DNA of 64,000 bases from Heterohyrax brucei (Eukaryota; Chordata; Mammalia; Hyracoidea; Procaviidae): contig CM053140.1 in NCBI GenBank assembly GCA_028571685.1, positions 24,347,501 to 24,411,500 on the forward strand, given 5' to 3'. The translations under genes were made by a program, and so were the position numbers. This document shows, piece after piece, positions 34,595-45,667 of the stretch. The notes under the pieces were generated by a model that saw only the letters and a program-made list of their open reading frames with translations, was not told the origin of the DNA and did no database searches. Position 1 is the stretch's first letter, and every line of letters begins with the position of its first letter.

Positions 34595-35115
34595 GTCACT
34601 GAGCAGCCTCGGTCACTGGGTGGCGCCTCCTAGTCCACGCAAGAAACCTCTCCAGTTTGCCGAGCCCCAGTAACCGGAAGCGGAAATAAAGGTCCGCGCC
34701 AGCCGCCTTCTTTGGTAGTGTTTGTGCTCCCGGGTGGGGTAGCTTTTGTGTCTGTCGCAGCCTGGTCTGGTCAAGTGTTAGGTGCTGTTCGCGGGCCGAG
34801 GGGCGCTGCTCTTGCGCTGCTGCGCAGCCCTGACTTCCTGTAGCCGTGCTGGGCCCGGGGCCGCCCGCCTTCGCCGCCGCTCTTCTGTCACCCGGCCGCT
34901 TTCTTAAAGCTGCAGCTGCTGCCGCAGGCGCTGAGGCTTTCTTGTTATTGCTGCTGTAACTGTCGCCGCCGCCGCCGCCGCTGCCGCCCTGTCGCCTTCG
35001 GGGAGAGCCCAGCCCACCCGGCACGGGTCCGCCTGGCCCGCAGCTGCCTCCTGCCTGCCGTGATTAGGAAGGCCGAGGTGGTGGGCTGAGCGTGCGTCTC
35101 TCAGTGGATTAACAG
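34595..35115 (+). promoter_or_regulatory. CpG-island promoter with probable non-coding first exon
   Basis: This is the only CpG- and GC-rich island in the window. It has adjacent ETS-type motifs at 34674-34687 ('ccggaagcggaaat'), a CCG triplet tract at about 34964-34988 and a strong splice donor 'aacag|gtaaaag' at 35115/35116. No TATA box is evident. I see no ATG on the plus strand between 34595 and 35115, so a 5' UTR exon is the natural reading. The target gene is not visible; it could be a KZNF paralogue beyond the window's right end. Minus-strand open frames here lack ATG starts and are Ala/Gly/Arg-rich, as expected from GC composition. Confidence 0.6.
34964..34988 (+). repeat. CCG triplet tract
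   Basis: A short interrupted (GCC)n run inside the CpG island, typical of mammalian 5' UTRs. Confidence 0.9.
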
Positions 35116-35149
35116 GTAAAAGCGTGTACATCCTCGTTAGACAACAGTG

Positions 35150-35216
35150 TGGTTTCCAGACCAGCAGCATCACCTACACCTGTGGGTTGGTTATAAATGC
35201 AGATTCTCGGGCCTCG
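35150..35216 (+). mobile_element. MER5-like hAT fragment
   Basis: The wording 'ccagcagcatcacctacacc' and 'aaatgcagattctcgggcc' matches the common MER5 nonautonomous hAT family of placental mammals. Confidence 0.65.
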
Positions 35217-35269
35217 TGGACACTTGGGGTAGTTAGCCTGAATCTGAACGCTCTCCTGCCTTCTCCAGT

Positions 35270-35440
35270 AGGCCTCCGTAATTCAAAGGCTCTAGTCTTC
35301 TTCCTCGCCCTTATTCATTGTCCAGATTTCGCATGCATACTAGGGGAATGAAAACACCACAGGCGCACTTTAGTCCTTGAGGTGACATCTTTGCTTTTAA
35401 CACTATAACAAGATCTCTTGCAGCCGATTTAGGACCATAT
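35270..35440 (-). mobile_element. RTE LINE fragment (antisense)
   Basis: Antisense RTE ('attcattgtccagatttcg', 'gaggtgacatctttgc') just inside the putative first intron. Confidence 0.8.
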
Positions 35441-36467
35441 TTATTCCAATTTCGGGAGGAAAATAGTAAGAGACACATGTCAAGGGATTTCTTTGGCTGT
35501 AGGGCAGAGAGTTTCTCTTGATTGCATGAAAATGAAAATATGGCCCATCTTAGTTCATCAAAAGTGAAGTGTGATGTCGCTGAACAAGATTAATATAGCA
35601 GTGAGCAATTTATAAAGATCATATACCCAGTGTGTCTCCGGGATCTTAGGGCTTTGATGAGTCAGAATCTTGACTGGATGCTGGTCACAGAACCACAGTT
35701 GCTGCTATGCACTTTTCAATAGATTTACTGCTTTTTTAAGATAAAAGCTGTGCACATTCCCAATGTCAGAGTAGCAAATACTGACAGTAATGGCAGTTCA
35801 GGAGGCATATGTCAAGAAACTAATCGAAATACTTGACCAGGTCCTAGAGGAAGATTTCTACAGTGTTGCAGAAAGTACCTCACCTTTTGTCGCAATTATT
35901 TTACAGAGTACTCTTGTTTAAATAAATGTGAAGTATGCAACTGTTAGGAAGTCATGATTCGTAAAAAGTAATTTGGATCATGAAGCAAAAGTCAATGAGT
36001 AAAGTATGTGGCATCTTTAACATGACTAGAGAATACTTTAAAAAATGAAATAATGTGGAATGAAGGTGATATGTGTGTATCGAATGTATTGAACATAGAA
36101 CAACAAAAGGATATTTTACTTAGAACAAAAGATGGGAAAAAATATATAGACACCAAAGAGTTTAGCAGCAGCTGCTTATACCATCATTTCCCAACTTTAC
36201 TGTATCTAAATTGTTCTTTTTGTGTAATCATTGCTAATGCCAGAGTCACTAGCATTATTGCTATTATTTAGTGTTTAGAATTAGTTCTACAGAGTTCTGT
36301 CGGATTTCTTTAATGGAAGTAATCCTGTTATTTTTACTTTTGTATGTTAGCAATCAGGCGATCTAGAGCCATTTATCTCAAAAAGTGCATTCTTTAAACA
36401 TTCTTGTTGCACAGTGTGATTTTATATCTGTATGTTAGCTTGGTGCATAAAAGAAAGAAAGAAAAAA
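35441..36467. other. Intergenic or intronic sequence, nothing recognised
   Basis: No supported gene or repeat; short open frames only. Confidence 0.4.
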
Positions 36468-36638
36468 AAAACTGTTGCTATTCTTTTTCCAACTCATAGG
36501 AAGCCTCTAGGATAGAGTAGACCTGCCCCATCGGGTTCCCAAAGAGCTGCTGGTGGTTTCAGACTGTAGTACACCATAGTTCTTAATGGTAGTTCTTAAC
36601 TACACTGTAATTCTTAACCTCTGTACCACCAGGGCTCC
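36468..36638 (-). mobile_element. AfroSINE (antisense) with internal duplication
   Basis: Antisense AfroSINE ('ccaactcataggaagcc', head 'gtaccaccagggctcc'). A local repetition of 'gttcttaa' units lies in the 3' half. Confidence 0.75.
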
Positions 36639-37220
36639 TAAGGATGGCATTAGATTTTTGACATACCCTTTTACCTCCCTAAATGTCTAAATTTCCCTAC
36701 TTTCACCCACACTGTCAAGCCAAGTGATCTTTGTGTGTGTGTGTGTGTAAAAATATATTTAACCTTGATTGTCTTTAGTAAACATTAATTACTTTCACCA
36801 TGTTGTGAAACCGTTATCACTGTCAGTTTCCTATTTTTTCAGTCACCTTTAGTAGAGAAACTCAGCATCTTTTAGGCATGAATTTCCCCCTTTCCCTCTC
36901 ATTTGTCTCTAGTAATTAGTAATAAATTTCAGTTGCTATACATTTGTTTATTTTAAATGTTTCATCCCAGTGGGATGGTACAATATTTGTCCTTTTGTGT
37001 CTAACTGAGTATATGTCAATATGTTTTTGTAATAATGTTATATTTTTAGTGAAAATTCACACAGCAAAATGGTCCTCATTCAACAGTGTCCACATGAATT
37101 GTTCAGTGACACCGGATACATTCTTCTCATGTTGTCTCCATTGTGGTTAGCATAGTTTTTTCAAGGTTCATCCATGTAGCAGCACTTATGAGTACTTTAT
37201 TTCTTGTCATAACTAAATAA

Positions 37221-37411
37221 TAAGAGCCCTGGTGACACAGTGGTTAAGTGCCCAACTAATGAGCAAAAGGTTGGCGGTTCTAACCCACCATCTGCTCTGC
37301 CAGAAGAAGATGTGGTAGTCTGCTTGTGTCAAGATTACAGCTTTGGGGCACTTTTACCTACTCTATCTTACACAGTTTCGGTGAGTCGGAATACACTCAA
37401 TGGCGGTGGTC
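37221..37411 (+). mobile_element. AfroSINE variant (sense) inside an L1
   Basis: Sense AfroSINE of the longer subtype ('gagccctggtgacacagtgg', tail 'gtgagtcggaatacactc'). Confidence 0.85.
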
Positions 37412-37775
37412 TTGTGTAGATACACTACATTTTGTTTATCGATGCTTCTGTTGGTAGACATTTGGATTCTTTCCCCTTTGGGGCTATTTATCAAGAATGC
37501 TGCAGTGAACACTGATGTAAAAGTACCTGTTTGCATCACTGCTTTCAAGACTTTTGGGTATATACCTAGAAATGGAAATTTATGAGTCATGTGGTAATTG
37601 TATGTATAATTTTTTGAAGAACAACAAAACTGTTTTGTGCAGAAACTGGACTGTTTTAGAATATTACCAGTGATTTCCTTACCTTCTCTCTAAGTCTGTT
37701 TTCTCTTTTTCTGATAGTAGCCGTGCTGGTACAGGAGAGGTGGTATCTGGTTGTAGTTAGGACTTGCATTTCACT

Positions 37776-37834
37776 ATAGGGTTGCTATGAGTTGGAGTTG
37801 ACTTGATAGTAACATAGTTTTGTTGTTTTTAATT
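37776..37834 (+). mobile_element. Short AfroSINE/RTE tail insertion inside an L1
   Basis: Only the tail is present ('gttgctatgagttggag', then T/G-rich), interrupting L1 text. Flanks 'catttc' and 'atttaa' are at best a weak target duplication. Confidence 0.65.
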
Positions 37835-38046
37835 TAATGACTAATGGCATTGAGCATCTTTTCATGTGCTTGTAGACTATTTCTTTGCCTTTGGTGAAAT
37901 GTCTTTTATGTTTTGTGTCAGTGTTTGAAATGATTTGTTTTTATGCTGCTGAGTGGTAGAATTATTTCTGTATCCTGTATATTAAACCCATATCACATAC
38001 AATTCCCAAATGTTTTCTCCTGTTCTGTGTATTATCTCTTCCCATT

Positions 38047-39514
38047 TTTTTTTTAAATTGTGTTTTAAGTGAGAAGTTACAGCTCATGTTAACATACTGT
38101 TCTGTGACATTAGTTGCTGTCCATGTGATGTGACAGTATGTTCACCCTTTCCAACCCAGGTTTCTTGCATCCACTCAACCACTTTCTGTTCCTTCCTGCA
38201 TTCGTATCCTGCCTTCAGACAGCAGCTGCCCATTTGTTCTCGTGTATCTGGTTGAAGTAAAAAGCACACTTTTCAGAACTGTTATTTTATGTCTTATACT
38301 CTAGTCAAATCTTTTTCTGAAGAGTGGGCTGCTAGAATGGTTTTAGTTCTGTGTTAACAGAGTGTCCAAGGACCATAGTTTCTACAGTCTCAGACCATTA
38401 AGTCTGATCTGTGTACATGAATTTGAGATCTGCGCCATACTTTTCTCCCACCACGTCAGGGTCTCTGTTGTGTTCCTTGTCAGGACAGTCATGGGTGGTA
38501 GCTGGGCACCATCCAGTTCTTTTGGTCTCAGGCTCGTGGAGTCTCTGGCTTATGCGGACTTTTGTCTCTTAAGCTAATATTTTCCTCGTGTCTTTAGTGT
38601 TCTTCATTCTGCTTTGCTCTGGTGGGTTGGGACCAACTGATGTGTCTTAGATGTGACCAACTGCTTGCATTCTTTTAAGAACCCTGATGCCACTCACCAA
38701 AGTGGGATGCAGGACACTTTGTTAATAAACTTTGTTATGCCAGTTGACCTAGATGTCCCCCAAAACTATGGTACCCAGGTCCCAGTCCCAGCTACTGTGT
38801 CCCTCAAGTTGTTTTATTGTGTTCAAGAAGCTTCTTAGTGTTTGCTTGGTCCAGCTGTGCTGGCATCTGCTGCATTTGTGTTGGCTTCCCTTCACCAAAG
38901 ATGATTCTCCTCTACTTTCTAGTTAGTGAATCCTACCTCATCCTCTGCTGTGCTCATTTCCCACCCTTGTAACTTTCTCCTGTGTCTAAACCTTTTCTTG
39001 GATTCTTACAATAGTGGTCTCATAAAATATTTGTCTTTTTGCAACTGGCTAATTTCACTCAGCATAATGCCTTTCAGATTCATCATTGTTCTTCAGCATT
39101 GCATAGTATTCCACTGTGTGTCTGTACAGTAATTTATCTGTTCTTCTATTGATGAGCACTTAGGTATTTTCATCTTTTTGCTATTGTGAATAGTATGGCA
39201 GTAAACATGAGTATTTGTATATCTATTTATGTGACAGCGCCTATTTCTCTAGGGCATATGTCCAGGAGTGGCTTGCTGGATCATACGGTTCTTCTGTTTC
39301 TAGCTTTCCAACGAAGCACAGAATCATTTTCCGAAGTGGTTGTACCACTTTACACTTCCACCAGCAGTGTGTAAGTGTCACAATTTCTCCACAACCTCTT
39401 CAACATTTATTATTTTGTTGTTTTGGATTTCTGCCAGCCTTGTTGGGGTGAGATATTACCTCACTGTAGTTTTGATTTATATTTCTCTAATGGCTTTTTT
39501 ATGTAAGTGTGACC
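38047..39514 (-). mobile_element. Old L1, segment 1 (3' UTR and end of ORF2, antisense)
   Basis: Begins with a poly-T run (poly-A of the element) and continues through the 3' UTR into the end of ORF2 ('gcatagtattccactgtg', 'cttccaccagcagtgtg'). It stops at the RTE inserted at 39515 and resumes at 41574. Confidence 0.82.
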
Positions 39515-41573
39515 TTGAGTATATCCCTCCTGAGTTTAAAGACCATCTCAAGAACAGATTTGATGTGTTGATCACTAATGACTGAAGACCAGACAAAATT
39601 GTGGAATGACATCAAAGACATCATCCGTGAAGAGAGCAAAAGGTAATTAAAAAGACAGGAAAGAAAGAAAAGACCAAATTGAATGTCAGAGGAGACACTA
39701 AAACTTGCTCTTGAACACTGAGCAGCTGAAGCAAAAGGAAGAAATAGCGAAGTAAGAGACCTAAACAGAAGATTTCAGAGAGCAACTCAAGAACACAACA
39801 GAAAGTATTATAATGACATGTGCAAAGAGCTGGAAATGGAAAACCAGAAAGGGAGAATATGTTCTGCATTTCTCAAGCTGAAAGAACTGAAGAAAAAATT
39901 CAAGCCTCGAGTTGCAGTAGTGAAGGATTCTACAGGGAAACTATTAAACGACACAGAGAACATTACAAGAAGATGGAAGGAATACATAGAGTCATCGAAA
40001 GAACTAGTTGATGCTCGGCTATTTGAAGAGGTAACATAGGAACCAATGGTATAGAAGGAAGAAGTTGAAGCAGCATTGAAGGCATTGGTGAAAAACAAGT
40101 CTTCTGGTATTGATGGACTGTCAGTGAGATGTTTCAGCAAACAAATGCAGTGCTGGAAGTACTCACTTGTCTATGCCAAGAAATTTGGAGGACAGCTCCC
40201 TCGCCTACTGATTGGAAGAGATCCGTATTTATGCCCATTCCAAAGAAAAGTGATCCAACCGAATGTGGAAATTATTGAACAATGTCATTGATATTACACA
40301 CAAGTAAAATTCTGCTCAAGGTCATTCAAAAGTGACTACAACAATATATAGACAAAGAACTGCCAGAAATTCAAGCTAGGTTCAGAAGAGGATGTGGAAC
40401 CAGGGATATCACTGCTGATGTCAGATGGATCTTGGCTGAAAACAAAGAATACCAGCAAGCTGTTTACTTGTGTTTCATTGACACAAAAGCATTTGACTGT
40501 GTGGATCATGCTAAACTATGTGGCTAATGTGGCGGAGAATGGGAATTCCAGAACACCCAACTGTGCTCTTAAAGAATCTGTATATGGATCAAGAGGCAAT
40601 CGTGCAAATAGAACAAGGGAACACTGCATGGTTTAAAGTAAGGAAACGTGTGCATCAGGGTTGCATCATTTCACCATACCTTTTTAATCTGTATGCCGAG
40701 CAAATAATCTGAGAAGCTGGATTATGCAAAGAAGAACGAGGCATCAGGATTGGAGAACAACTCATTAATAGCATGCGTTATGCAGATGACACCACCTTAC
40801 TTGCTGGAAATGAAGAAGATTTGAGACATTTATTGATGAAGATCAAGGACCATGGCGTTCAGTATGGATTGCACCTCAGCATCAGGAATACAAAAATTCT
40901 CACAACTGGACCAGTAAACAACATTGTCATAAATGGAGAATGGGTTGAGGTTGTCAAAAGATTTCATTTTACTTGGGTCCACAATCAATGCCCTTGGAAG
41001 CAGCAGTCAAGAAATCAAAAGACGCATTGCACTGGAAAGATCTACTGCAAAGGATCTCTTCAAAGTATTCAAAAGTAGGGATGTCACCCTGAAGACTAAA
41101 ACACACCTGACCCAAGCCGTGGTATTTTCAGTCACATCATATGCATACGAAAGCTGGACTATAAACAAAGAAGACAAAAGAATTATTGATGCCTTTGAAT
41201 TGTGATGTTAGAGAAGAATGTTGAATGTAAGATGGACCACCAAAAGAGCAATCAGATTTGTTCTGGAAGAAGTACAACCAAAGTGTTCCTTGGAAGCAAA
41301 GATGGCAAGACTGCATCTTACATACTTTGGACATGTTGTCAGGAAGGATCAGTTCCTGGAGAAGGACATTATGCTTGGGAGTGTGGAGCGTCAGCGAAAA
41401 ACAGGAAGACCCTCGATGAGATAGATCGACTCAGTGGCCGCAACAATGGGGTTAAGCATAAAAACAATTGTGAACATGGCACAAGACTGGGCAGTGTTTC
41501 GTTCTGTTGTTTGTAGGGTCGCTATGAGTCAGAACTGACTTGACAGCACCTAACAACAACAACAACAACAACG
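39515..41573 (+). mobile_element. RTE/BovB-like LINE, well preserved, inserted in an L1
   Basis: 5'-truncated sense RTE of about 2.06 kb from just after the endonuclease to an intact (CAA)n tail at 41557-41573. RT is readable in pieces: VKNKSSGIDGLSVRCF near 40085, MRYADDTTLLAGNEEDLRHL at 40773 (with the catalytic YADD box), and the C-terminal segment at 40933-41205. A few stops and frameshifts interrupt it. It is the best-preserved RTE in the window and sits inside an antisense L1. Confidence 0.92.
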
Positions 41574-42630
41574 GCTTGTGTGCGTTACCTCATCTACTTA
41601 AATGTCTTCTTTAGTGAAGTATCTGTTCATATCCTTTGCCCATTTTTTAATTGATGTCTTTCTGTTTTTGTGGTTAAGATATTGCAGTATCTTGTAGATT
41701 TTAGATATTATTAGATATTAGACATTATCAGATATGTTGTAGCCAATTTGTTTTCCCAGTCCATAGGTTGTCTTTATACTCTTTTCATGAAGTTTATTGC
41801 TGAATGTAAGTGACTGATTTTTAACAGTATCCTGTTATCTAGTTTCTCTGTTGGTGTTTATGCATTATTAATTGCCATGTGTTAGGGCTCCTAGTGTTGT
41901 CCCTGTTTTGTCTTCCACAGTCTTCATCATTTTATAGTCTATATTTAGATCATTGATCCATTTTGAGTTAGTTTCTGTACATGGTGCAAGGTGATTTCAT
42001 TATTTTGCAGATGAATATACAATTATGCCAGCCCCATTTATTAATGAGACTTTATTTTCCCCATTTAATGAACTTTGGGCCACTGTCGAGTATCAGTTGT
42101 TCATAGCTGGATGATTTATGTGTCAGTTCTTAATTCTTTTCCTTTGATCTCTGTTGTACCAGTACCAGGCTATTTTGACTATTGTGGCAGTATAATAGGT
42201 TGTAAAATCAGATAGTATGAGCCTCCCATTTTGCTTTTCTTTTTAGGTAACACAATACTTATCTGGGGCCTCTTACGTGTCCTAATAAAGTTGGTGATTT
42301 GTCTTTCCATCTCATTAAAAAATATTGTTAGAAGTTAGATTGAGATTGCATTGTATCTGTGAATTGTTTTAGGTAGGGTTGACATTTTCACAATGTTGAG
42401 TCTGAGTACAGTATGTTTCTCCACTTTTGTTAGATCTATTTTGGTTTCTTGCACTAGTGTCTTGTAGTTTTCTTTGTACAGTCTTTTACATTTCTGGTTA
42501 GGTTTATTCTTAAGTATTTTATTTCTGTGAGGGCTATTGTTAGTAGTGTTCATTTGGTGATTTCCTTTTTGAAGTTCTCTTTGTTGGTGTAGAGGAATTC
42601 AACTGATTTTTGTATGCTTATCTTGTATCC

Positions 42631-42651
42631 TACTCGACGGCACTTGACTTG
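42631..42651 (+). mobile_element. 21-bp tail-only retro-insertion with perfect 15-bp target duplication
   Basis: The insert 'tactcgacggcacttgactt' plus g is the very end of an AfroSINE/RTE tail. It lies between identical 15-mers 'gcttatcttgtatcc' at 42616-42630 and 42652-42666. Removing insert and one repeat restores continuous L1 text. Confidence 0.9.
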
Positions 42652-42918
42652 GCTTATCTTGTATCCTGATAGTTTGTTGAAATCTTTTGTTATTCCAATA
42701 TATTCTTTGGAGTTTTCTGTGTATAAGATCATATTATCTATGAATAGGGATATTTTTACCTCTTACCAATTTGGGTGCACCTTATTTATTTTTCTTGCCT
42801 TGTTTCTCTGGCTAGGACCTCCAGTACAAATGTTGAATAACAGTAGTGATAAAGGGCATCCTTGTCTGGTTCCCAGTGTCAAAGAGAATACTTTCAGTCT
42901 CCATTTAGGATGGTATTG

Positions 42919-43258
42919 TGTCGGGGGCCATGAAAAGCTTCAGGCCCCAAAAAACAGGAAGTCTGGAAAGCTCCTGAAAACGCGCACGCGCGAAAACTAT
43001 CCGCGCGTCACTGCCCAGCGTCACTGTCCAGGCATACCGCCTAACCAATTATAAAACGCCAAGTGCCTCACACCAGATATCACCCGATTCTAAATCCTTC
43101 CCCTTCCCACTGTATATATATATCCACTGCTAAAATAAAAAATTTTTGAGGCTTGATCAGAATCTTGTCTTGCCTCCATTTCTTCGCATCTCTTGCCCCG
43201 TTTTCCTTTTCACAGGTTCCTCCCCGCCCTCCGCTGATTTGCCCCGCGGGCCGGGGCA
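42919..43258 (+). mobile_element. Young solo LTR of an ERVK-like (class II) endogenous retrovirus
   Basis: The LTR starts TGTCGGGGGCC and ends CCGGGGCA, with a perfect 6-bp target duplication gtattg (42913-42918 and 43259-43264) inside L1. Six bases is the usual class II/ERVK value. It has a TATA-like run ('gtatatatatatcc'), an AATAAA-type signal ('aaaataaaaaat') near 43135, and undecayed CpGs ('aacgcgcacgcgcg'), all suggesting recent integration. No internal retroviral genes remain, so it is a recombined solo LTR. Confidence 0.9.
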
Positions 43259-43687
43259 GTATTGGTTGTTGCCTTTGTATAAATGCCCTTCATTATGTTG
43301 AGAAATTTCCTTTGTATTCCTACTTTGCTAAGAGTTTTTATTAGAAATGGGTGTTAGACTTTGTCAAATGTTTTTCTGCATCATTTGATGAGATCATGTG
43401 GTTCTTCTGTTATATTTATGTGATGAATTACATTGTTTTTCTATTGTTGAACCATTCTTGCATATCTGCTATGAATTCCACTTGGTTTTGATTAATTTTT
43501 TTGTTGATATGTTGTTGAACTCTATTTGAGGATTTTTGCATCTGTGTACCTTTTTTGCTTTCAAATACCTTTAGTAGTACTGGTGTTATCTCTTTCCTGG
43601 AAGTTTAGTAGACATCTCCAGTGAAGCTGTCATGACCAGGGCTTTTTATTCATTGGAGTTTATTACCTTTTCAATCTTCTATTATGT

Positions 43688-43872
43688 TGTTGTTGTGTGC
43701 TGTTAAGTGAGTTCCAACTCAGTAGCTTTCCTGTACATAACAGAACAAAATGCTGCCTGGTCTTGTGACATACCCACAGTCATTGGTATGCTTGAGCCCA
43801 TTGTTGGAGCTACTGTGTCAATCCATCTCATTGAAGGTCTTTCTCTTTTTTGCTAACCCCCTGCTTTACTTT
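43688..43872 (-). mobile_element. RTE LINE 3' tail (antisense) inside an L1
   Basis: Begins 'gttgttgttgtgtgctg' and continues with 'cttgagcccattgttgg'; short 5'-truncated insertion. Confidence 0.85.
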
Positions 43873-44590
43873 CTTTTGTTTTAGGTTTTCTTAATTTTTC
43901 TATCTTGGTTTGTGTTAGTTTAGGTAGATAGTATATTTCTAGAAATTTGTCTGTTTCCTCTGGGTTTTCAAATTATTGGAGTACAGTTTTTCATAATACT
44001 CTGTTATGGTTCTTTTTATTTCACTTGGGTCTGTTTTGGTATCACCCATCTAATTTTTTATTCCATTATTTGCTTTCTCTCCTGTTTTCTTTCTTTTTTT
44101 TTCTTCCAGTTTGACCAGTGGTTTATTGATTTTGTTGATCTTTTCAAAGAATCAGATTTGATCTTCTTGACTTTTTCACATGTTTTTCTATTATCTATTT
44201 CATTTAATTCTGCTCTAATTTTTATTGCTTGCCTTCTTCTGGTACCTGAGGGCTTCTTTTGTTGCTGTCTATTTGTTCCAGTTGTTGTGGCAATGTTTTG
44301 ATGTTGGTCCTTCTTTTTGGATGTGTGCATTTATTGCTTTCAGTTGATCTCTGAGCACTGCTTTTGCTCTTTCCCAGAGGTTCTGGTAATATATGCATTG
44401 TTCTCATTTGATCTTGTAAATTTCTTTATTCCATCCTTGATTTTTTTGGTAGCCTAGTAGTTTTTTGGGCAAGGTGTTGTTCAGTTTTCATGTATTTGAT
44501 TTTTTTCTTTGCTTTTTCTATTATTAATTTCTATTTTTATGACTGCGTGGCCAGAAAAGATGCTTTTGTAACATTGTTATGTTTCAGTTC

Positions 44591-45101
44591 TGGCATGGAT
44601 TGAATTGTGTCCCCCCCAAAATATGTGTGGCCATGTGGCTGGGCCATGATTCCCAATATTTTATGATTGCCCTCCATTTTGTAATTTTCCTATGCTGTAT
44701 GTTAAAGGATTAGGGTGGGTATGTAAATCCCTTTATAGGATTACCTCCCTGCTCCACTGTAAAGGGAGTTACCCTGCAGTATGGCTTGCACCACCTTAAT
44801 CCTGTCATCCTACAGGAGATAAAAGGAAAGGGTGGCAAGCAGAGAATGGGGAACCTCACACCATCAAGGACACAGCACCAGGAGAAGAGTGCATCCTTCA
44901 GACCTGAGGTTCCTGTGCCAAGATGCTCCCTGGACAAGAACTGATGCAATACCAGACTTTCCTCCAGAGCCAACAAGAGGGAAAACCTTCCCCTGGAGTG
45001 GACATCCTGAATTTGGACTTACAGCCTACCAGATTGTGTAAGAATAAACTTTCCTTTGCTCTGTGGTATTTCTGTTAGAGCAGCACTAGCTGACTAAAAC
45101 A
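44591..45101 (+). mobile_element. Solo LTR, MaLR-like (sense)
   Basis: Starts 'tggcatggattgaattgtg' and ends 'gactaaaaca'; typical block order including 'agaataaactttcc' before the end. It interrupts the old L1. Confidence 0.78.
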
Positions 45102-45129
45102 GATTCTGAAAAGTAAGGCCTAGAGTCAT

Positions 45130-45580
45130 AGTTACCTTAGTGCTGCTGTAACAGAAATACCAAAAGTGGGTGACTTTAACAAATATTTTCTCACAGTCTA
45201 GTAGGATAGGAGTCCAAATTCAGAGTGTCAGCTCACAGGAAAGCTTTCTCTCTCTCAGCTCTGGGGGGGACATCCTTGTCATCAGTCTTACCTTGGACTA
45301 GAAGCTCTCCACACAGGAACTTTTTAACTAAAGGGCACACTCTGCTCCCAGTACTGCTTTCTTTGTTTCATATCTCAGAAGAGACTGGCATAAGACAGTG
45401 TCTAATCTTGGAGATCTGATCAGTATAGTTGTCACTAGTCCATCTCATTTTGTTATAGTGATAGGATTTACAACACAGGGAAATTGCATCAGATGACAGA
45501 ATGGCCAACAGTCATACAATATGGGGAATCATGACGTAACTAAGTTGACAGATATTGGGGAGACAGTTCAATCCAAGACA
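45130..45580 (-). mobile_element. Solo LTR, MaLR-like (antisense), facing the previous LTR
   Basis: Antisense LTR ('ttagtgctgctgtaacag' to 'caatccaagaca') only about 30 bp from the sense LTR ending at 45101, giving an inverted LTR pair. Confidence 0.75.
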
Positions 45581-45667
45581 CTTGCTTTTGGTGTAATACA
45601 AAAAATCTTCTAATAAGGGTGTCCTGTCTTTGAACTTGAATAGAACTAGTTGTATAAATCATACAGT

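Larger units (their letters stand above)
36729..38046 (-). mobile_element. L1 ORF2/3' region (antisense), split by SINEs
   Basis: Starts next to a (TG)n run at 36733-36748. Antisense L1 text includes 'gttcatccatgtagcagc', 'ttgggtatatacctagaaatg' and 'gcatcttttcatgtgc'. It is interrupted by AfroSINE material at 37221-37411 and 37776-37834, and abuts the poly-T end of the next L1 at 38047. Confidence 0.75.
41574..44590 (-). mobile_element. Old L1, segment 2 (ORF2 RT region, antisense)
   Basis: Continues the L1 of segment 1 ('gtatctgttcatatcctttg', 'ggttgtctttatactcttt'). It is interrupted by a 21-bp SINE tail (42631-42651), an ERVK-like LTR (42919-43258) and an RTE fragment (43688-43872). It stops at the LTR at 44591; the same L1 resumes at about 52546. 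Confidence 0.82.

Noticed and set aside
34596-35173. Long minus-strand open frames in the CpG island
   Set aside because: They are Ala/Gly/Arg-rich products of GC composition; one begins at a non-ATG codon and the other starts inside a MER5-like repeat.
40773-41205. Reverse-transcriptase open frames as a host gene
   Set aside because: They belong to a truncated RTE LINE with stops and a CAA tail, not to a cellular gene.
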